Shown: one piece after another, positions 33,615 through 44,319 of the stretch | Position numbering within the stretch: position 1 is the first letter of the stretch | How the letters are laid out: every line of letters begins with the position of its first letter | Source of the DNA: Levilinea saccharolytica | Lineage (GTDB): Bacteria; Chloroflexota; Anaerolineae; Anaerolineales; Anaerolineaceae | Assembly: GCF_001306035.1 (NCBI RefSeq) | Contig: NZ_LGCM01000060.1 | Location: forward strand, 62,001-126,000 | Direction of reading: 5' to 3' | Length of the DNA: 64,000 nucleotides | The notes under the pieces: model-generated | Databases searched by the model: none | The model's input: only the letters and a program-made list of their open reading frames with translations | Told to the model about the DNA's origin: nothing | Translations under genes and position numbers: made by a program

Positions 33615-34064
33615 ATGACCGATTCTGAAATCCGTTACCAATCCCTCCTCCACAAATTGCAGCAGCGCGGCTGCCGCCTCACCTCGCACCGTCTGGCTTT
33701 GGCGCGCCTGCTCTCCATTTCCGAAGGCCACCCCAATGCGTCTCAACTGTACGAAACCCTGCGCACTCAGTTCCCCACCATCAGCCTGGCGACCATCTAC
33801 AAGACTCTGACCCTCTTAAAAGAAGAGGGCGAGGTGCTGGAAATTGATCTGCACAGCGACAGTCACTACGACGGCAACAAGCCCTACCCCCATCCCCACC
33901 TGATTTGCAGCCGCTGCGGGGCCATCCTCGACGGCGACTCTGTGCGCAGCCTGACAGCCCTCAACCAGGAGATCGAACAAACCTACGGCTTCCATATCTC
34001 CCGCTACCAGCTGGTTTTCTACGGCGTGTGCCAGAGCTGCCTGCAGGCCGAACGCAGTGCATAG
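33615..34064 (+). CDS. perR: Fur-family regulator, PerR-like peroxide sensor
   Basis: 149 residues: an N-terminal winged helix (RLTSHRLALARLL, ISLATIYKTLTLLKEEGEV) and a C-terminal dimerisation domain. The four zinc cysteines are C98, C101, C139 and C142. Candidate regulatory-metal ligands H39, D86, H93, H95 and D106 line up closely with H37, D85, H91, H93 and D104 of Bacillus PerR. In PerR, iron-catalysed histidine oxidation by peroxide releases the repressor from DNA. The downstream gene is a catalase whose promoter carries a 21-bp palindrome of this type, supporting the PerR assignment. The ATG at 33615 is used; a TTG at 33594 would lie inside the box. Confidence 0.85.
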   Translation: MTDSEIRYQSLLHKLQQRGCRLTSHRLALARLLSISEGHPNASQLYETLRTQFPTISLATIYKTLTLLKEEGEVLEIDLHSDSHYDGNKPYPHPHLICSRCGAILDGDSVRSLTALNQEIEQTYGFHISRYQLVFYGVCQSCLQAERSA

Positions 34065-34072
34065 TTATTTTT

Positions 34073-34101
34073 TTAACATAATTGGAAAATGATTTTCTAA
34101 T
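34073..34101 (+). promoter_or_regulatory. Catalase promoter overlapped by a PerR/Fur-type box
   Basis: TTAACA (34073-34078), 17 bases, then TCTAAT (34096-34101). The spacer and -10 are covered by a 10-1-10 inverted repeat, ATTGGAAAAT-G-ATTTTCTAAT (34081-34101), with a single mismatch. A bound regulator would block RNA polymerase directly. Confidence 0.75.
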
Positions 34102-34192
34102 AAGAATTAATCTCAATTCAAACCGGCTGATGCGTCTTTACCCCTCTGCCGGACCACCTCTTCAAATCACATATAAAAGGAAAGGATAAGCC

Positions 34193-35659
34193 ATGACGGA
34201 AAAAAAGAAACGCCTAACCACGGCCGCTGGAGCGCCAGTTCCAGATAATCAGAACGCCATGACAGCCGGTCCGCGCGGCCCTATGCTGCTGCAAGATGTG
34301 TGGTATCTCGAAAAACTGGCTCATTTTGACCGGGAGGTCATTCCCGAACGCCGTATGCACGCCAAAGGCTCCGGCGCGTTTGGCAAGTTCACCGTTACCC
34401 ACGACATCACCCGCTACACCAAGGCCAAAATTTTCTCCGCCGTCGGCAAAGAAACCGAGGCCTTCGTGCGCTTTTCCACCGTGGCCGGCGAGCGCGGCGC
34501 TGCAGATGCGGAACGCGACATCCGCGGTTTTGCCATGAAGTTCTACACCGAAGAGGGCAATTGGGATCTGGTGGGCAACAATACCCCCGTCTTCTTCCTG
34601 CGCGACCCGCACAAATTCCCCGATCTTAACCGCGCCGTCAAACGCGACCCGCAGACCAACCTGCGCTCGGCCACCAACAACTGGGACTTCTGGACCAATC
34701 TGCCCGAAGCCCTGCATCAGGTGACCATCACCATGAGTGAGCGCGGCATCCCCCGCTCCTACCGCCACATGCACGGGTTCGGCAGCCACACCTTCAGCAT
34801 GATCAACGCCAACAATGAGCGCGTGTGGGTCAAGTTCCACCTGCACACCCAACAGGGCATTCAGAACCTCACCGATGCGGAGGCCGAAGCCATCGTCGCC
34901 AAAGACCGTGAAAGCCATCAGCGCGACCTGTTCGACAGCATCGCCCGCGGCGAGTTCCCCCGCTGGACGATGTACATTCAGGTGATGACCGAAGAGCAGG
35001 CCCGCAACATGCCCTACAACCCCTTCGACCTCACCAAAGTGTGGTACAAGAAGGACTTCCCTCTCATCGAGGTGGGCGTTCTGGAGCTGAACCGCAACCC
35101 CGAAAACTACTTCCAGGATGTGGAACAGGCCGCCTTCAACCCCGCAGCGGTCGTCCCCGGCATCAGCTTCTCGCCGGATAAAATGCTGCAGGGCCGCCTG
35201 TTCTCTTACGGCGACGCCCAGCGCTACCGCCTGGGGGTCAACCACCATCAGATTCCGGTCAACCATCCCCACAACGCCCCCGCCAATCCTTCACACCGCG
35301 ACGGTTTGATGCGCGTGGATGGCAATGCCGGGGCGCGCGTTGGCTACGAGCCGAACAGCTTTGGCGAATGGCAGGAGCAGCCCGAATACCGCGACCCCGC
35401 CCTGGACCTGTTCGGAGCGGCCGACCACTGGAATTTCCGCGAGGACGATTCCGATTACTACACCCAACCGGGCAAGCTCTTCCGCCTGATGAGTAAGGCC
35501 CAGCAGCAGGTGCTGTTTGAAAACACCGCCCGCGCCATGGGCGATGCGCCGCGCTTCATTAAAATCCGCCACATCGGCAACTGCCTCAAGGCCGACCCGG
35601 CCTACGGCAAGGGCGTGGCCGACGCGCTCGGCATCCCACTCAGCGAAGTCCCCGCCTGA
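34193..35659 (+). CDS. katA: Catalase (small-subunit haem catalase)
   Basis: 488 residues, the size of clade-3 monofunctional catalases that turn hydrogen peroxide into water and oxygen. The catalytic His is in [12 protein letters not shown], the catalytic Asn in [15 protein letters not shown], and the haem-ligand Tyr in [21 protein letters not shown] lies a short distance before the ATG. The gene follows the PerR-like regulator by 128 bases, has its own promoter with a PerR-type box, and ends in a strong terminator. Presence of catalase and a peroxiredoxin implies regular oxygen exposure even if the host is mainly anaerobic. Confidence 0.96.
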   Translation: MTEKKKRLTTAAGAPVPDNQNAMTAGPRGPMLLQDVWYLEKLAHFDREVIPERRMHAKGSGAFGKFTVTHDITRYTKAKIFSAVGKETEAFVRFSTVAGERGAADAERDIRGFAMKFYTEEGNWDLVGNNTPVFFLRDPHKFPDLNRAVKRDPQTNLRSATNNWDFWTNLPEALHQVTITMSERGIPRSYRHMHGFGSHTFSMINANNERVWVKFHLHTQQGIQNLTDAEAEAIVAKDRESHQRDLFDSIARGEFPRWTMYIQVMTEEQARNMPYNPFDLTKVWYKKDFPLIEVGVLELNRNPENYFQDVEQAAFNPAAVVPGISFSPDKMLQGRLFSYGDAQRYRLGVNHHQIPVNHPHNAPANPSHRDGLMRVDGNAGARVGYEPNSFGEWQEQPEYRDPALDLFGAADHWNFREDDSDYYTQPGKLFRLMSKAQQQVLFENTARAMGDAPRFIKIRHIGNCLKADPAYGKGVADALGIPLSEVPA

Positions 35660-35679
35660 TCCCCCCTTTTCCGTGCTTT

Positions 35680-35709
35680 CCCCCCTGGTGCCCACCAGGG
35701 GGGATTTTT
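35680..35709 (+). terminator. Terminator after katA
   Basis: A 10-bp stem (35680-35689 with 35694-35703) with a 4-base loop, followed by ATTTTTG. Confidence 0.88.
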
Positions 35710-35756
35710 GTTCCCATGCGCAGAAAAATGACTTTGCTGTGATCCTGCTCTCCCCA

Positions 35757-35811
35757 TTGATTTTTTGTAAAAGTCCGCTATAATTAATTTGTTGCGACGA
35801 TCAATTAATTG
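35757..35811 (+). promoter_or_regulatory. Promoter and possible operator of the ROK regulator gene
   Basis: TTGATT (35757-35762), 16 bases, TATAAT (35779-35784). Two copies of AATTAATT (35782-35789 and 35803-35810), spaced 13 bases apart and followed or preceded by matching G/C, cover the start region and may be the regulator's own operator. Confidence 0.5.
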
Positions 35812-35820
35812 GATTCGCCC

Positions 35821-37041
35821 ATGACCCCTCCGCGTTCCGCCGACCAGGATCTGGTTCGAAAAGTCAATAAATCTCTTGTGCTCAACACCCTGCGCCTGCA
35901 CGCGCCCATTTCGCGCGCGGCCATCGCCAAGCTGACCGGCCTGAACCGCAGCACCGTCACCCATATTGTCAACGCCCTGCTGGATGAAAATCTGGTGCTG
36001 GAACAGCCTGTACCTAGCTTTGCTGTCGGCCGGCCGTCGATTGCCCTGGTGCTCAACCCCCTGGGCGGGGCCATCATCGGCGTAGAAATTGGGGTAGATT
36101 TCGTCTCTGTGGTGGCCGCCGACTTTGTGGCTCAGCCCATCTGGCAGTCCACCCAGGTGATTTCGCCGCTCTCCCCCCAGGCCGACATTCTGGCCCAGGC
36201 TGAGGCGGTCATTGATCAAGCCATCTGCGCTGCGCAGGATCGCGGTCAGCACGTCATCGGCATCGGAGTCGGTCTCCCCGGTCTGGTCAATGTCAACCTG
36301 GGTGAATTGGTCTACGCCCCCAACCTGGGTTGGCGCAGCCTGCCCCTGGAACAGCGCTGGAGCCAGCGTTTTCAGCTGCCCATTTACATGGATAATGAAG
36401 CCAATCTGGCTGCCCTGGGCGAATATTATTTCGGCCAGGCCCACAAAGTGGAGAATTTTATCTACCTTAATTCCGGCATCGGTCTGGGCGGCGGTGTCGT
36501 CATCGCCGGAAAGCTCTTCCGCGGCGGACACGGCTTTGCCGGAGAAATTGGCCACGTCCAGCGCGACCCACAAGGGGAATGGTGCGGATGCGGGCGGCGT
36601 GGATGTTGGGAAACCCAGGTCGGCCCGCGCGCCATGCTCCGGCGCCTGCAAAAAAGTCTGGCCGACACCCCCACAGACCTGCTTCCTCCGGGCTTCCCTG
36701 CCGATTTAAGCCAGCTGACCTTTGAGATGATCGTCAACGCCGCCGATACTGGAGACCCGGCCTGTCTGGCGGCCCTGCAGGAAGTGGCCTACCACCTCGG
36801 CGCAGGCATCGCTGATCTGGTCAACGTCTTCAACCCCGATATGGTCATCATCGGCGGCCTGCTCAGTCTGGCCCGCCACCTGATGCTGCCCGAAATTGAA
36901 AAAACCGTCCGAGAGCAGTCCCTGGCTCCGTCTGTCTCTCAAACCAAAATCACCTTCTCAGAACGCGGTAAAGACGCCTGCATTTTTGGGGCGGTCGCCA
37001 TCGTGTTGGATGACATTTTGCGCGAAGCCGCCATCAGCTAG
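35821..37041 (+). CDS. ROK-family transcriptional regulator (XylR-like)
   Basis: 406 residues. An N-terminal winged helix ([31 protein letters not shown]) is followed by a ROK sugar-kinase-like domain: [34 protein letters not shown] and the zinc motif [15 protein letters not shown] repressors of this plan bind a sugar and leave DNA. xylA and xylB follow 58 and then 21 bases downstream, so xylose is the expected inducer. The ATG at 35821 is chosen; a TTG at 35809 falls within the candidate operator. Confidence 0.88.
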   Translation: MTPPRSADQDLVRKVNKSLVLNTLRLHAPISRAAIAKLTGLNRSTVTHIVNALLDENLVLEQPVPSFAVGRPSIALVLNPLGGAIIGVEIGVDFVSVVAADFVAQPIWQSTQVISPLSPQADILAQAEAVIDQAICAAQDRGQHVIGIGVGLPGLVNVNLGELVYAPNLGWRSLPLEQRWSQRFQLPIYMDNEANLAALGEYYFGQAHKVENFIYLNSGIGLGGGVVIAGKLFRGGHGFAGEIGHVQRDPQGEWCGCGRRGCWETQVGPRAMLRRLQKSLADTPTDLLPPGFPADLSQLTFEMIVNAADTGDPACLAALQEVAYHLGAGIADLVNVFNPDMVIIGGLLSLARHLMLPEIEKTVREQSLAPSVSQTKITFSERGKDACIFGAVAIVLDDILREAAIS

Positions 37042-37099
37042 CCTGCTTTTCTCATCAGCCGCCCGCTTGAGCGAATCTATCAAAAGGAAAAGGATACCC

Positions 37100-38266
37100 A
37101 TGTCAAACTATCTGCCCAAACCCGAAGACAAATTTACATTTGGCCTGTGGACCGTCGGCTCCACCGGGCGCGACCCCTTTGGCTCCCCCGTCCGCGACGC
37201 TCTCTCCCCCGTCGAGCTGGTACACCTGCTGGCCGAGGTGGGCGCCTACGGTGTCAACTTCCACGATAACGATCTGGTTCCGATTGACGCCACCCCCGCC
37301 GAGCGCGATCAGATCGTGAAGTCCTTCAAGCAGGCCCTGGCCGAAACCGGCCTGGTCGTGCCGATGGCCACCACCAACCTGTTCGGCGATCCCATTTTCA
37401 AAGACGGCGCTTTCACCGCCAACGACCCCAAGGTGCGCGCCTACGCCCTGCAGAAGACCATGCGCGCCATGGATTTGGGCGCGGAATTTGGCGCTCAGAT
37501 TTACGTGTTCTGGGGCGGGCGCGAAGGCGTAGAGATTGACGCCTGCCGCCAGCCCACCGACGGCTACAAGCGCTTCCGCGAAGCCCTCAATTATCTGTGC
37601 GAATACAACATGGCGCAAAATTACGGCTTTAAGTTCGCCCTGGAAGCCAAACCCAACGAACCCCGCGGCGACATCTACCTGCCCACCACCGGCGCCATGC
37701 TGGGCTTCATCGCCACCCTGGATCACCCCGAAATGGTCGGCGTGAACCCGGAAATGGCCCACGAACACATGGCCGGGCTGAATTTTGTCCACGCCGTGGC
37801 TCAGGCCTGGGACGCTGGCAAGCTCTTCCACATTGATCTCAACGACCAGAACTACGCCCGCTTCGATCAGGATTGGCGCTTCGGCATGCAGAGCATCAAG
37901 CAGTCCTTCTTCCTGGTCAAGTTCCTCGAAGATGTGCGCTACAGCGGCAGCCGTCACTTTGACGCGCACGCCTTCCGCACCGAAGATTACCAGGGCGTCC
38001 GCGACTTCGCCCGCGGCTGCATGCGCACCTACGGCATCCTCAAAGAAAAAGCCCAGCGCTTCAACCAGGATCCCGAAATTCAGGCGCTGCTGGCCGAAAT
38101 CAACGCCGAAGATCCCCAGATGAACGCCTTCCTGGGCAAGTTCAGCCCCGAAAAAGCCGCCGCGCTCAAGGCCCACACCTTCGACCGCCCCGCTATCAGC
38201 AGCCGTGGCCTGCATTACGAAGCCCTCGACCAGTTGGTGGTGGATCTGCTCCTCGGTGTACGCTAA
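37100..38266 (+). CDS. xylA: Xylose isomerase
   Basis: 388 residues, matching the shorter class I xylose isomerases of actinobacterial type, which convert D-xylose to D-xylulose (and glucose to fructose). [15 protein letters not shown] opens the chain; catalytic and metal segments include [63 protein letters not shown] and [24 protein letters not shown] lies 7 bases before the ATG. It forms an operon with xylB. Confidence 0.96.
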   Translation: MSNYLPKPEDKFTFGLWTVGSTGRDPFGSPVRDALSPVELVHLLAEVGAYGVNFHDNDLVPIDATPAERDQIVKSFKQALAETGLVVPMATTNLFGDPIFKDGAFTANDPKVRAYALQKTMRAMDLGAEFGAQIYVFWGGREGVEIDACRQPTDGYKRFREALNYLCEYNMAQNYGFKFALEAKPNEPRGDIYLPTTGAMLGFIATLDHPEMVGVNPEMAHEHMAGLNFVHAVAQAWDAGKLFHIDLNDQNYARFDQDWRFGMQSIKQSFFLVKFLEDVRYSGSRHFDAHAFRTEDYQGVRDFARGCMRTYGILKEKAQRFNQDPEIQALLAEINAEDPQMNAFLGKFSPEKAAALKAHTFDRPAISSRGLHYEALDQLVVDLLLGVR

Positions 38267-38287
38267 CCCCATTAGATGAGGACGCCC

Positions 38288-39790
38288 ATGACTGAATCCT
38301 ATTTGCTGGGCATTGATCTATCCACCACCACCGCCAAAGCCCTGCTGACGGACACCGCCGGACGCGTTTTGGGGGTAGGCTCCACCCGCCTCAACCTCTC
38401 CACCCCCCGCCCCTTATGGTCGGAGCAGGATCCCCAGGAGTGGTGGCAGGCAGCCGCCGCCAGCATCCGTCAGGTGCTGGAAGAAACCGGCGCGGATCCC
38501 GCGCATATCGCCGCGGTCGGCCTGACCGGCCAGATGCACGGACTGGTGCTCCTGGGTGCCGAAGGCCAGGTGCTGCGCCCGGCCATCCTGTGGAACGATC
38601 AGCGCACCGCCGCCGAATGCAACCAGATTCGCGAGCGCATCGGGAAAGAGCGCCTCATCCAAATCACCGGAAACGACGCCCTCACTGGCTTCACCGCGCC
38701 CAAGATCCTGTGGGTGCAGAATAACGAGCCGCAGGTCTTTGCTCAGGCCCGCCACGTGCTGCTCCCCAAAGATTACATCCGCTACCGGCTGACCGGCGAG
38801 TTCGCCATGGACAAAGCCGACGGCAGCGGCACCATTTTGTTTGATCTCCAAGCCCGCCAATGGTCGTCTGAGGTTCTGACGGCTCTGGGGCTGCCCGCCG
38901 AATGGTTCCCGCCCACTTTTGAAGGCCCCGAATTCACGGGGCGCATCACCACCGAAGCCGCTGCCCTCACCGGCCTGCGTGCCGGAACGCCGGTGGCTGC
39001 CGGCGGTGGGGATCAGGCCGCCCAAGCGGTGGGCGTCGGCGCGGTGCAGCCGGGGGTCATCGCCCTCACTGTCGGCACCTCCGGCGTGGTGTTTGCCGCC
39101 ACGCCCCAGGCCTGGGTTGAGCCGCAGGGCCGTCTGCACGCATTCTGCCACGCGGCCCCCGGCCTGTGGCATCTCATGGGCGTCATGCTCAGCGCCGCTG
39201 GTTCTTTGCAGTGGTATCACGACACCCTGGCCCCCGACATGAGCTTCGAAGCTCTGTTGGAAGAGGCCGCCGCCGTTCCCGCGGGCAGCGAAGGGCTGCA
39301 ATTCCTGCCCTACCTCAGCGGCGAGCGCACCCCCCACCCCGATCCCCTGGCGCGAGGCGCCTTCATCGGCATGACCCTGCGCCACACCCGCGGCCATCTG
39401 ACCCGCGCCGTGCTGGAAGGTGTGGCCTTTGGGCTGAAAGACAGCTTCGAGCTGATTCGCGCCGCGGGCCTGGGCCAGATTCACCAGGTGCGCGCCTCTG
39501 GCGGCGGAACCAAGGGCGCCCTCTGGCGTCAGATCTTAGCCGATGTGCTGGAAACCGAGCTGGTGGAAATCAACACCAGTGAGGGCGGTGCCTTTGGCGC
39601 GGCCCTGCTGGCCGGGGTGGGCGCGGGCTTCTGGCCGGATGTGCAGGCCGCCTGCGACGCTACCATCCAGCTCACCCGCCGCACGCCCCCCAACCCGGTG
39701 AATTTTGACGCCTACCGCGAATCGTACGCGGTGTTTAAATCGCTGTATCCCAGTTTAAAATCCGCTTTTGCGCGCATGAGTTCCCGATAA
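38288..39790 (+). CDS. xylB: Xylulokinase
   Basis: 500 residues of the FGGY carbohydrate kinase family. The phosphate loop GIDLSTTTAKALL opens the chain; GLTGQMHGLVLL, LPKDYIRYRLTGEFAMDKADGSG and GGGDQAAQAVGVGAV are the usual xylulokinase segments, and ASGGGTKGALWRQILADVL the FGGY signature region. It phosphorylates D-xylulose for the pentose phosphate pathway. GAGGA lies 5 bases before the ATG at 38288, which is preferred over one at 38276. A strong terminator follows. Confidence 0.95.
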   Translation: MTESYLLGIDLSTTTAKALLTDTAGRVLGVGSTRLNLSTPRPLWSEQDPQEWWQAAAASIRQVLEETGADPAHIAAVGLTGQMHGLVLLGAEGQVLRPAILWNDQRTAAECNQIRERIGKERLIQITGNDALTGFTAPKILWVQNNEPQVFAQARHVLLPKDYIRYRLTGEFAMDKADGSGTILFDLQARQWSSEVLTALGLPAEWFPPTFEGPEFTGRITTEAAALTGLRAGTPVAAGGGDQAAQAVGVGAVQPGVIALTVGTSGVVFAATPQAWVEPQGRLHAFCHAAPGLWHLMGVMLSAAGSLQWYHDTLAPDMSFEALLEEAAAVPAGSEGLQFLPYLSGERTPHPDPLARGAFIGMTLRHTRGHLTRAVLEGVAFGLKDSFELIRAAGLGQIHQVRASGGGTKGALWRQILADVLETELVEINTSEGGAFGAALLAGVGAGFWPDVQAACDATIQLTRRTPPNPVNFDAYRESYAVFKSLYPSLKSAFARMSSR

Positions 39791-39811
39791 ACTCCTTGCC
39801 GCAAAGAAGTA

Positions 39812-39850
39812 CCCCCCTGAGGGTTTCGAACACCTCAGGGGGGCTTTGTT
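39812..39850 (+). terminator. Terminator after xylB
   Basis: An 11-bp perfect stem (39812-39822 with 39833-39843), 10-base loop, followed by CTTTGTTT. It stands between convergent genes. Confidence 0.85.
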
Positions 39851-39871
39851 TATCTGCGTTCGCGGCGGCCG

Positions 39872-42205
39872 CTAGCTTACCTGCACCTCACAGCCGAACA
39901 GCCGCTGCGCGATGGGGGTCTTGGCTGCGCCGCTGATCTCCAGGCTGCCCGTATAGCGGATATCTTCGGAAGAGCTGCCCAGCATCACTTCCACCGGGCC
40001 GGCTTCCACCACCAGATCCAGATTCTCATCATAGAACGCCAGCAGGTTCACCGGCAGTTGGAAGCTCACCTGACGGCTCTCCCCTGGCTGCAGGGACACG
40101 CGCGCAAAGCCTTTCAGCTCTTTCACCGGGCGCGGGGTGCTGCCGTAAAGGTCATGGCAGTACAGCTGCACCACCTCATCCCCTGCCGCGGAACCGGTGT
40201 TCTTCACCGTGCAGCGCACTTCCACCATCTCACCCGCCTGCGCCTGCGCCGGATAAACCGAGGCGTCGGAGTATTCAAACGTGGTGTAGCTCAGCCCGTG
40301 GCCAAAGGGGAACAGCGGGCGGATGCTTTCGGTCACGTAATTCACATACCAGTTGGATTTCAGCCCCGCGGGTTTGTTGTTATAGAACACCGGAAGCTGC
40401 CCCACCGAGCGCGGGAAGGTCATGGTCAGTTTGCCGCCGGGGTTGATATCGCCTACCAGGGCCTCCGCCACAGCCGTACCGCCCTCTTCGCCGGGGATCC
40501 AGGCTTCCAGCACCGCCCCAGCCGAGTCCACCAGTTCTGGAATGGCCAGCGGGCGGCCGTTGATCAGCACCACAACCACCGGCTTTCCAACGGCCAAAAC
40601 CGCACGGGCAAGCTCTTCCTGCACACCCGGCAGCCGCAGATCGGCGCTGTCGCGCGTTTCGCCGCAGGTGCTGTCCAGGGTCAGGCCGGGCTTGTCGCCC
40701 AATACCAGCACCACCGCCTCGGCCTGCTCCGCGGCGCGCACCGCCGCCTCAAAACCGGTGCGGTCTTCAGAGAACACATCGCAGCCCTTGGCGTACAGGA
40801 TTTGGGTCTTCGGCAGCTGGCGCTCCAGGGCCGAGCGCACCGTCACCACACGCACCTCGTGGGGCTTCAGCGCGGCGCGGTCCAGCTTTTCAAAGGCCGA
40901 ATCGGCGGGTTTTTGGAAGTCCAGCAGGTCCACCACCGCCGCGTAGGAATAATCGCCCAGCAGGTTGCGGGGGTCATCCGCGTTCGGGCCGATCACCGCC
41001 AGGGATTTCACCGTCTTGGCCAGCGGCAGCATGCCGTGATTGCTGAGCAGCACCAGGCTCTTGCGGGCGATCTCCAGTGCCAGGGCGCGCTGTTCTGCCG
41101 TCTCAAACACATCCAGAACACCTTCTTCGGGCACATAGGGGTTTTCAAACAGCCCCAATTCAAATTTCATCTGCAAGTGCCGCTGCACGGCCAGATCCAC
41201 CCACTCCAACGGAATTTTGCCGGATTCCACCAGACCCACAAGGGAGTCGTTGTAGCACTGCGCCGTGGGCAGTTCCACGTCAATCCCCGCGCGCAGTCCC
41301 AACGCCGCAGCGCTTTGCAGGTCGGGCGCCATGTGGTGATAGGTGTGGATCATCATCACCGCTTCGTAATCCGAGACCACCACGCCGTCAAAGCCCAGCT
41401 TGCCGCGCAGCAGGTCGGTTAAAATGCGGCGCGAAGCCGCCACCACCTCACCGTCCAGTTCTGGATAGGCGTTCATCATCGAAGCCAGACCCGCCTCGCG
41501 GATGGCCGCCTGGAAAGGCATCAAATACACCTCCCACAGCGTGCGCCAGCCCAACTGCACCGGCGCGCAGTTCAGCCCGCCCTGCGAAAGGCTGTGGCCC
41601 ACAAAGTGCTTGCCGGTGGCCATGACCCCCTGGCGCAGGTCGTCGCTTTGCAGGCCGCGAATGTAATGCACCCCAAACTGGCTCACCAGCAGCGGATCTT
41701 CACCAAAGGTCTCTTCCACTCGCCCCCAGCGCGGGTCGCGGGCCACATCCAGCACCGGCGCGAGGCCCTGGTGTGCGCCCAAAGCGCGCAGCTGTTTGCG
41801 GATCTCGGCGGTCATGCGCTCGGCCAACTGCGGCTCAAAGCTGGAGGCCAGCCCCAGCATCTGCGGGTAGGCCGTGGCCCCCAAGGTCATGCTCCCCGCG
41901 CAGCATTCTTCGTGGAAGATGGCGGGGATGCCCAGGCGGGTGTGCTCCACCAGTTGGTGCTGGATGGTGTTGGCCATCTTGGCCGCGGCCTGCGGATCGA
42001 GGGTCGTGCCGCCCGACAGGCGGGTGATCTGCCCGATGCCCTGCCCCAGCCGCGCCCGGATTTTTTGCGGATGAAAATGGCCGTCGGTCTGCAATTCCTG
42101 AATCCAGCAGGAATTTAATTGGGTAATTTTTTCGATCAGGGTCATGCGCCCCAAAAGTTCAGCCGCTTGGCTGGCCGCGATGGAAGATTGACTGCGTGGG
42201 TTCAT
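39872..42205 (-). CDS. Glycoside hydrolase family 3 (beta-glucosidase/beta-xylosidase type)
   Basis: 777 residues with the three-part GH3 plan. The N-terminal barrel has [11 protein letters not shown], the conserved KH (K199-H200) and the nucleophile D279 in [13 protein letters not shown]. The second alpha/beta domain has [12 protein letters not shown] and [21 protein letters not shown]-terminal fibronectin-III-like domain ends with [20 protein letters not shown]. There is no signal peptide, so it acts on imported oligosaccharides. The neighbouring xyl genes suggest xylo-oligosaccharides, but beta-glucosidase activity is equally possible. The ATG at 42205 has GGAG 8 bases upstream. It lies 64 bases downstream of the LacI-family gene. 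Confidence 0.93.
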   Translation of the reverse strand: MNPRSQSSIAASQAAELLGRMTLIEKITQLNSCWIQELQTDGHFHPQKIRARLGQGIGQITRLSGGTTLDPQAAAKMANTIQHQLVEHTRLGIPAIFHEECCAGSMTLGATAYPQMLGLASSFEPQLAERMTAEIRKQLRALGAHQGLAPVLDVARDPRWGRVEETFGEDPLLVSQFGVHYIRGLQSDDLRQGVMATGKHFVGHSLSQGGLNCAPVQLGWRTLWEVYLMPFQAAIREAGLASMMNAYPELDGEVVAASRRILTDLLRGKLGFDGVVVSDYEAVMMIHTYHHMAPDLQSAAALGLRAGIDVELPTAQCYNDSLVGLVESGKIPLEWVDLAVQRHLQMKFELGLFENPYVPEEGVLDVFETAEQRALALEIARKSLVLLSNHGMLPLAKTVKSLAVIGPNADDPRNLLGDYSYAAVVDLLDFQKPADSAFEKLDRAALKPHEVRVVTVRSALERQLPKTQILYAKGCDVFSEDRTGFEAAVRAAEQAEAVVLVLGDKPGLTLDSTCGETRDSADLRLPGVQEELARAVLAVGKPVVVVLINGRPLAIPELVDSAGAVLEAWIPGEEGGTAVAEALVGDINPGGKLTMTFPRSVGQLPVFYNNKPAGLKSNWYVNYVTESIRPLFPFGHGLSYTTFEYSDASVYPAQAQAGEMVEVRCTVKNTGSAAGDEVVQLYCHDLYGSTPRPVKELKGFARVSLQPGESRQVSFQLPVNLLAFYDENLDLVVEAGPVEVMLGSSSEDIRYTGSLEISGAAKTPIAQRLFGCEVQVS

Positions 42206-42269
42206 CTGTTTCACTCCGATTAAAAAGTAGGTTTCAAGAGATCGCCTGGCACGTTCTCCGCCCGAATCC

Positions 42270-43301
42270 TCAGGACGGCTGGGCCTTGGGGGGCGCGGTT
42301 GAATCGCGCAGGATCAATTCCGTGGGAAGTTCGATCCGCCGGGGGGAAACCGCCGGGTCACCAAAAATTTCCATCAGCATCTGCACCGCCATGCGCCCCA
42401 TCTGCTCCAGAGGCTGGCGCACGGTGGTTAAAGCGGGCCGCACCAGGGCCGCCTGGGGGATATCGTCAAAGCCCATCACCGAGATATCCTCCGGCACGCG
42501 CAGCCCGCGCTCGCGCACAGCGTCCATCGCTGCCATCGCCATAACATCGTTGGAGGCGAAAATCAAGGTGGGCGGTTGCGGCAGGTCCAGAAAATGACAG
42601 GCGGCGGTGTAGCCGTCCGTCTGGTGAAAGGTTCCCTGGTAAATCAGCTCCGCCTCATCAGGAATATGGTGGGCGCGCAGCGCGGTTTGAAAACCGTCCA
42701 GACGGTCCACGGCCGCACCCAAATCCAGCGCTCCGGTGATGAAGCCGATGCGCCGGTGGCCCATGCGGATCAGCGCGTCCGCGGCGTTATACGCCCCCTG
42801 CCAGTTGGCCGCCGCCACCGCCGCGCAGTCAGCCCCCGTGCCCTGATGGTCAATCAGCACAAAGGGAAAGCCGCGCTGCGCCAGGGTAGAAAGATAATCC
42901 GTGGGATTGCGCGGCAGCACCAGCAGCAGCCCATCCACCATATCCTGCACTAAATTGGCCACGTATTCTGCTTCTTTGGCCGGGGCGCGGTGGGTGGTGT
43001 ACAGAATCAGGTCGTACCCGCTCAGGCTCAGCTCGGCGTCAATGCCGCGCACGATCTCGCCGATGTAGCCGGTACCCAGATCGGGAACCAGCACGCCCAC
43101 GCTGTTAGAGCGCCCCCCCGCCAGACGGCGTGCCTGACGGTTGGCGGTGAAATGCAGGGCGCGCATGGCTTCCAAAACGCGCTGGCGGGTTTCGGGGCGC
43201 ACATGCGCATCACCGTTGATCACGCGCGACACGGTGCCAAAAGACACCCCTGCCGCCGCCGCGACCTCCACAATGGTGACCTTCCGGTTAGCTGCGCTCA
43301 T
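42270..43301 (-). CDS. LacI-family transcriptional regulator
   Basis: 343 residues. The N-terminal helix-turn-helix and hinge are classic ([21 protein letters not shown], then [13 protein letters not shown]), followed by a periplasmic-binding-protein-like sugar domain ([41 protein letters not shown]). It is expected to repress itself and the GH3 gene and to respond to a sugar. Two LacI-type palindromes lie upstream of it, one on the promoter and one just before the start codon, which supports autoregulation. Confidence 0.92.
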   Translation of the reverse strand: MSAANRKVTIVEVAAAAGVSFGTVSRVINGDAHVRPETRQRVLEAMRALHFTANRQARRLAGGRSNSVGVLVPDLGTGYIGEIVRGIDAELSLSGYDLILYTTHRAPAKEAEYVANLVQDMVDGLLLVLPRNPTDYLSTLAQRGFPFVLIDHQGTGADCAAVAAANWQGAYNAADALIRMGHRRIGFITGALDLGAAVDRLDGFQTALRAHHIPDEAELIYQGTFHQTDGYTAACHFLDLPQPPTLIFASNDVMAMAAMDAVRERGLRVPEDISVMGFDDIPQAALVRPALTTVRQPLEQMGRMAVQMLMEIFGDPAVSPRRIELPTELILRDSTAPPKAQPS

Positions 43302-43302
43302 T

Positions 43303-43316
43303 TGGAAGCGTTTACA
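43303..43316. promoter_or_regulatory. LacI-type operator, proximal half-degenerate copy
   Basis: TGGAAGCGTTTACA resembles the palindrome at 43451-43464 (TGTAAACGTTTACA) with two or three changes, keeping the central CG. It directly precedes the LacI gene start codon. Confidence 0.5.
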
Positions 43317-43449
43317 TCCCTGGCGATCAAAATCCAGTATTCACGGGTTTCGTTCACGTTTCTCCATTCAAAAAAAGCTGTCACAGAGGGTTTTCCGCCG
43401 CACAGGCGCACAACCAGCCCCAGAACTGGTCTTTTCCGTTTACGCGTTC

Positions 43450-43495
43450 ATGTAAACGTTTACATAACTATAGCGGATTCCGTCCCCAGAGTCAA
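43450..43495 (-). promoter_or_regulatory. Promoter of the LacI-GH3 unit with perfect LacI-type operator
   Basis: On the minus strand TTGACT (43495-43490), 17 bases, TATAGT (43472-43467). Right after the -10 lies ATGTAAACGTTTACAT (43450-43465), a perfect 16-bp palindrome of the LacI/CcpA type placed over the transcription start. Confidence 0.8.
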
Positions 43496-43597
43496 GCCGT
43501 CCGCCCAGAATCAGCCCTTCCCCCTGCGGGCGCACCGCCCCAAGATATGCTAGAATAAAAACAGAAAGCAACCTACCCCCAACGATAGGAGAAAAAC

Positions 43598-44095
43598 ATG
43601 GGAACCAAAGGTCGTCAGATTGTTGGCATGGACGTGGATGAACTGCTGCGCCTGCTCAACCAGGCATTTGCAGATGAGTGGCTGGCCTACTATCAATACT
43701 GGCTGGGCGCGAAAATCGTCAAAGGCCCCATGAAGGACGCCGTCGCTTCCGAGCTGCTGCTGCACGCCACGGAAGAACTGGCTCACGCCGATATGCTGGC
43801 GCTGCGCATCATTCAATTGGGCGGCACCCCCCTCATCAGCCCCGAAGAGTGGCTCAAGCACACCCACTGCGGCTACGAGGCCCCCACCGATGCCTTTGTA
43901 AAAGAGATCCTGGCCCAAAATATCAAAGGCGAACAGTGCGCCATTGACGTGTACCAGCGCCTCCTGGGTCTGGTCAAAGACAAAGACCCCGTCACCTACA
44001 ACATCGTCCTCACCATCCTGCAGCAAGAGGTGGAACACGAGGAAGATTTGCAGTCGTTGGATGAAGACCTCGACTCGATGATGATGCGCAAGTAA
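43598..44095 (+). CDS. Ferritin-like diiron protein (bacterioferritin/Dps-like)
   Basis: 165 residues of the ferritin-like four-helix superfamily. Helix A has NQAFADEWLAYYQYWLGA, helix B SELLLHATEELAHADML, helix C IKGEQCAIDVYQRLL and helix D TILQQEVEHEEDLQSL; the spaced Glu and His residues (E...EExxH) supply a diiron site. Members store iron or detoxify peroxide with it, in the cytoplasm. No bacterioferritin haem Met can be fixed with confidence. AGGAG is well placed before the ATG. A 12-bp hairpin follows the gene. Confidence 0.85.
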   Translation: MGTKGRQIVGMDVDELLRLLNQAFADEWLAYYQYWLGAKIVKGPMKDAVASELLLHATEELAHADMLALRIIQLGGTPLISPEEWLKHTHCGYEAPTDAFVKEILAQNIKGEQCAIDVYQRLLGLVKDKDPVTYNIVLTILQQEVEHEEDLQSLDEDLDSMMMRK

Positions 44096-44110
44096 CCTGC
44101 TTAACGCAAA

Positions 44111-44150
44111 ACTGCGCCCTCCCGGTCACCCGTGGAGGGCGCAGTCATTT
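44111..44150 (+). terminator. Probable terminator after the ferritin-like gene
   Basis: A 12-bp perfect stem (44111-44122 with 44134-44145), 11-base loop, followed by CATTTAAG. The T run is short, so strength is uncertain. Confidence 0.6.
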
Positions 44151-44319
44151 AAGTCTGCTGTTTCGCTGTGCCGCCTAATCCGCCAGCAAATTGCCCAGAT
44201 GCACACCCATCCAACCGGCGCCTGCGGTGCCGCGGGTGTTCGCCGCCCCATTCCCGGTTAAAAAGCACAAACGCGATACAATCAGAGTACATCCCTGTGG
44301 ATAGGAGATTCCTCATTTC

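Noticed and set aside
44149-44319. Small gene between the ferritin-like and pentapeptide-repeat genes
   Set aside because: No start with ribosome binding site and no coding pattern on either strand; only antisense extension of the pentapeptide gene.
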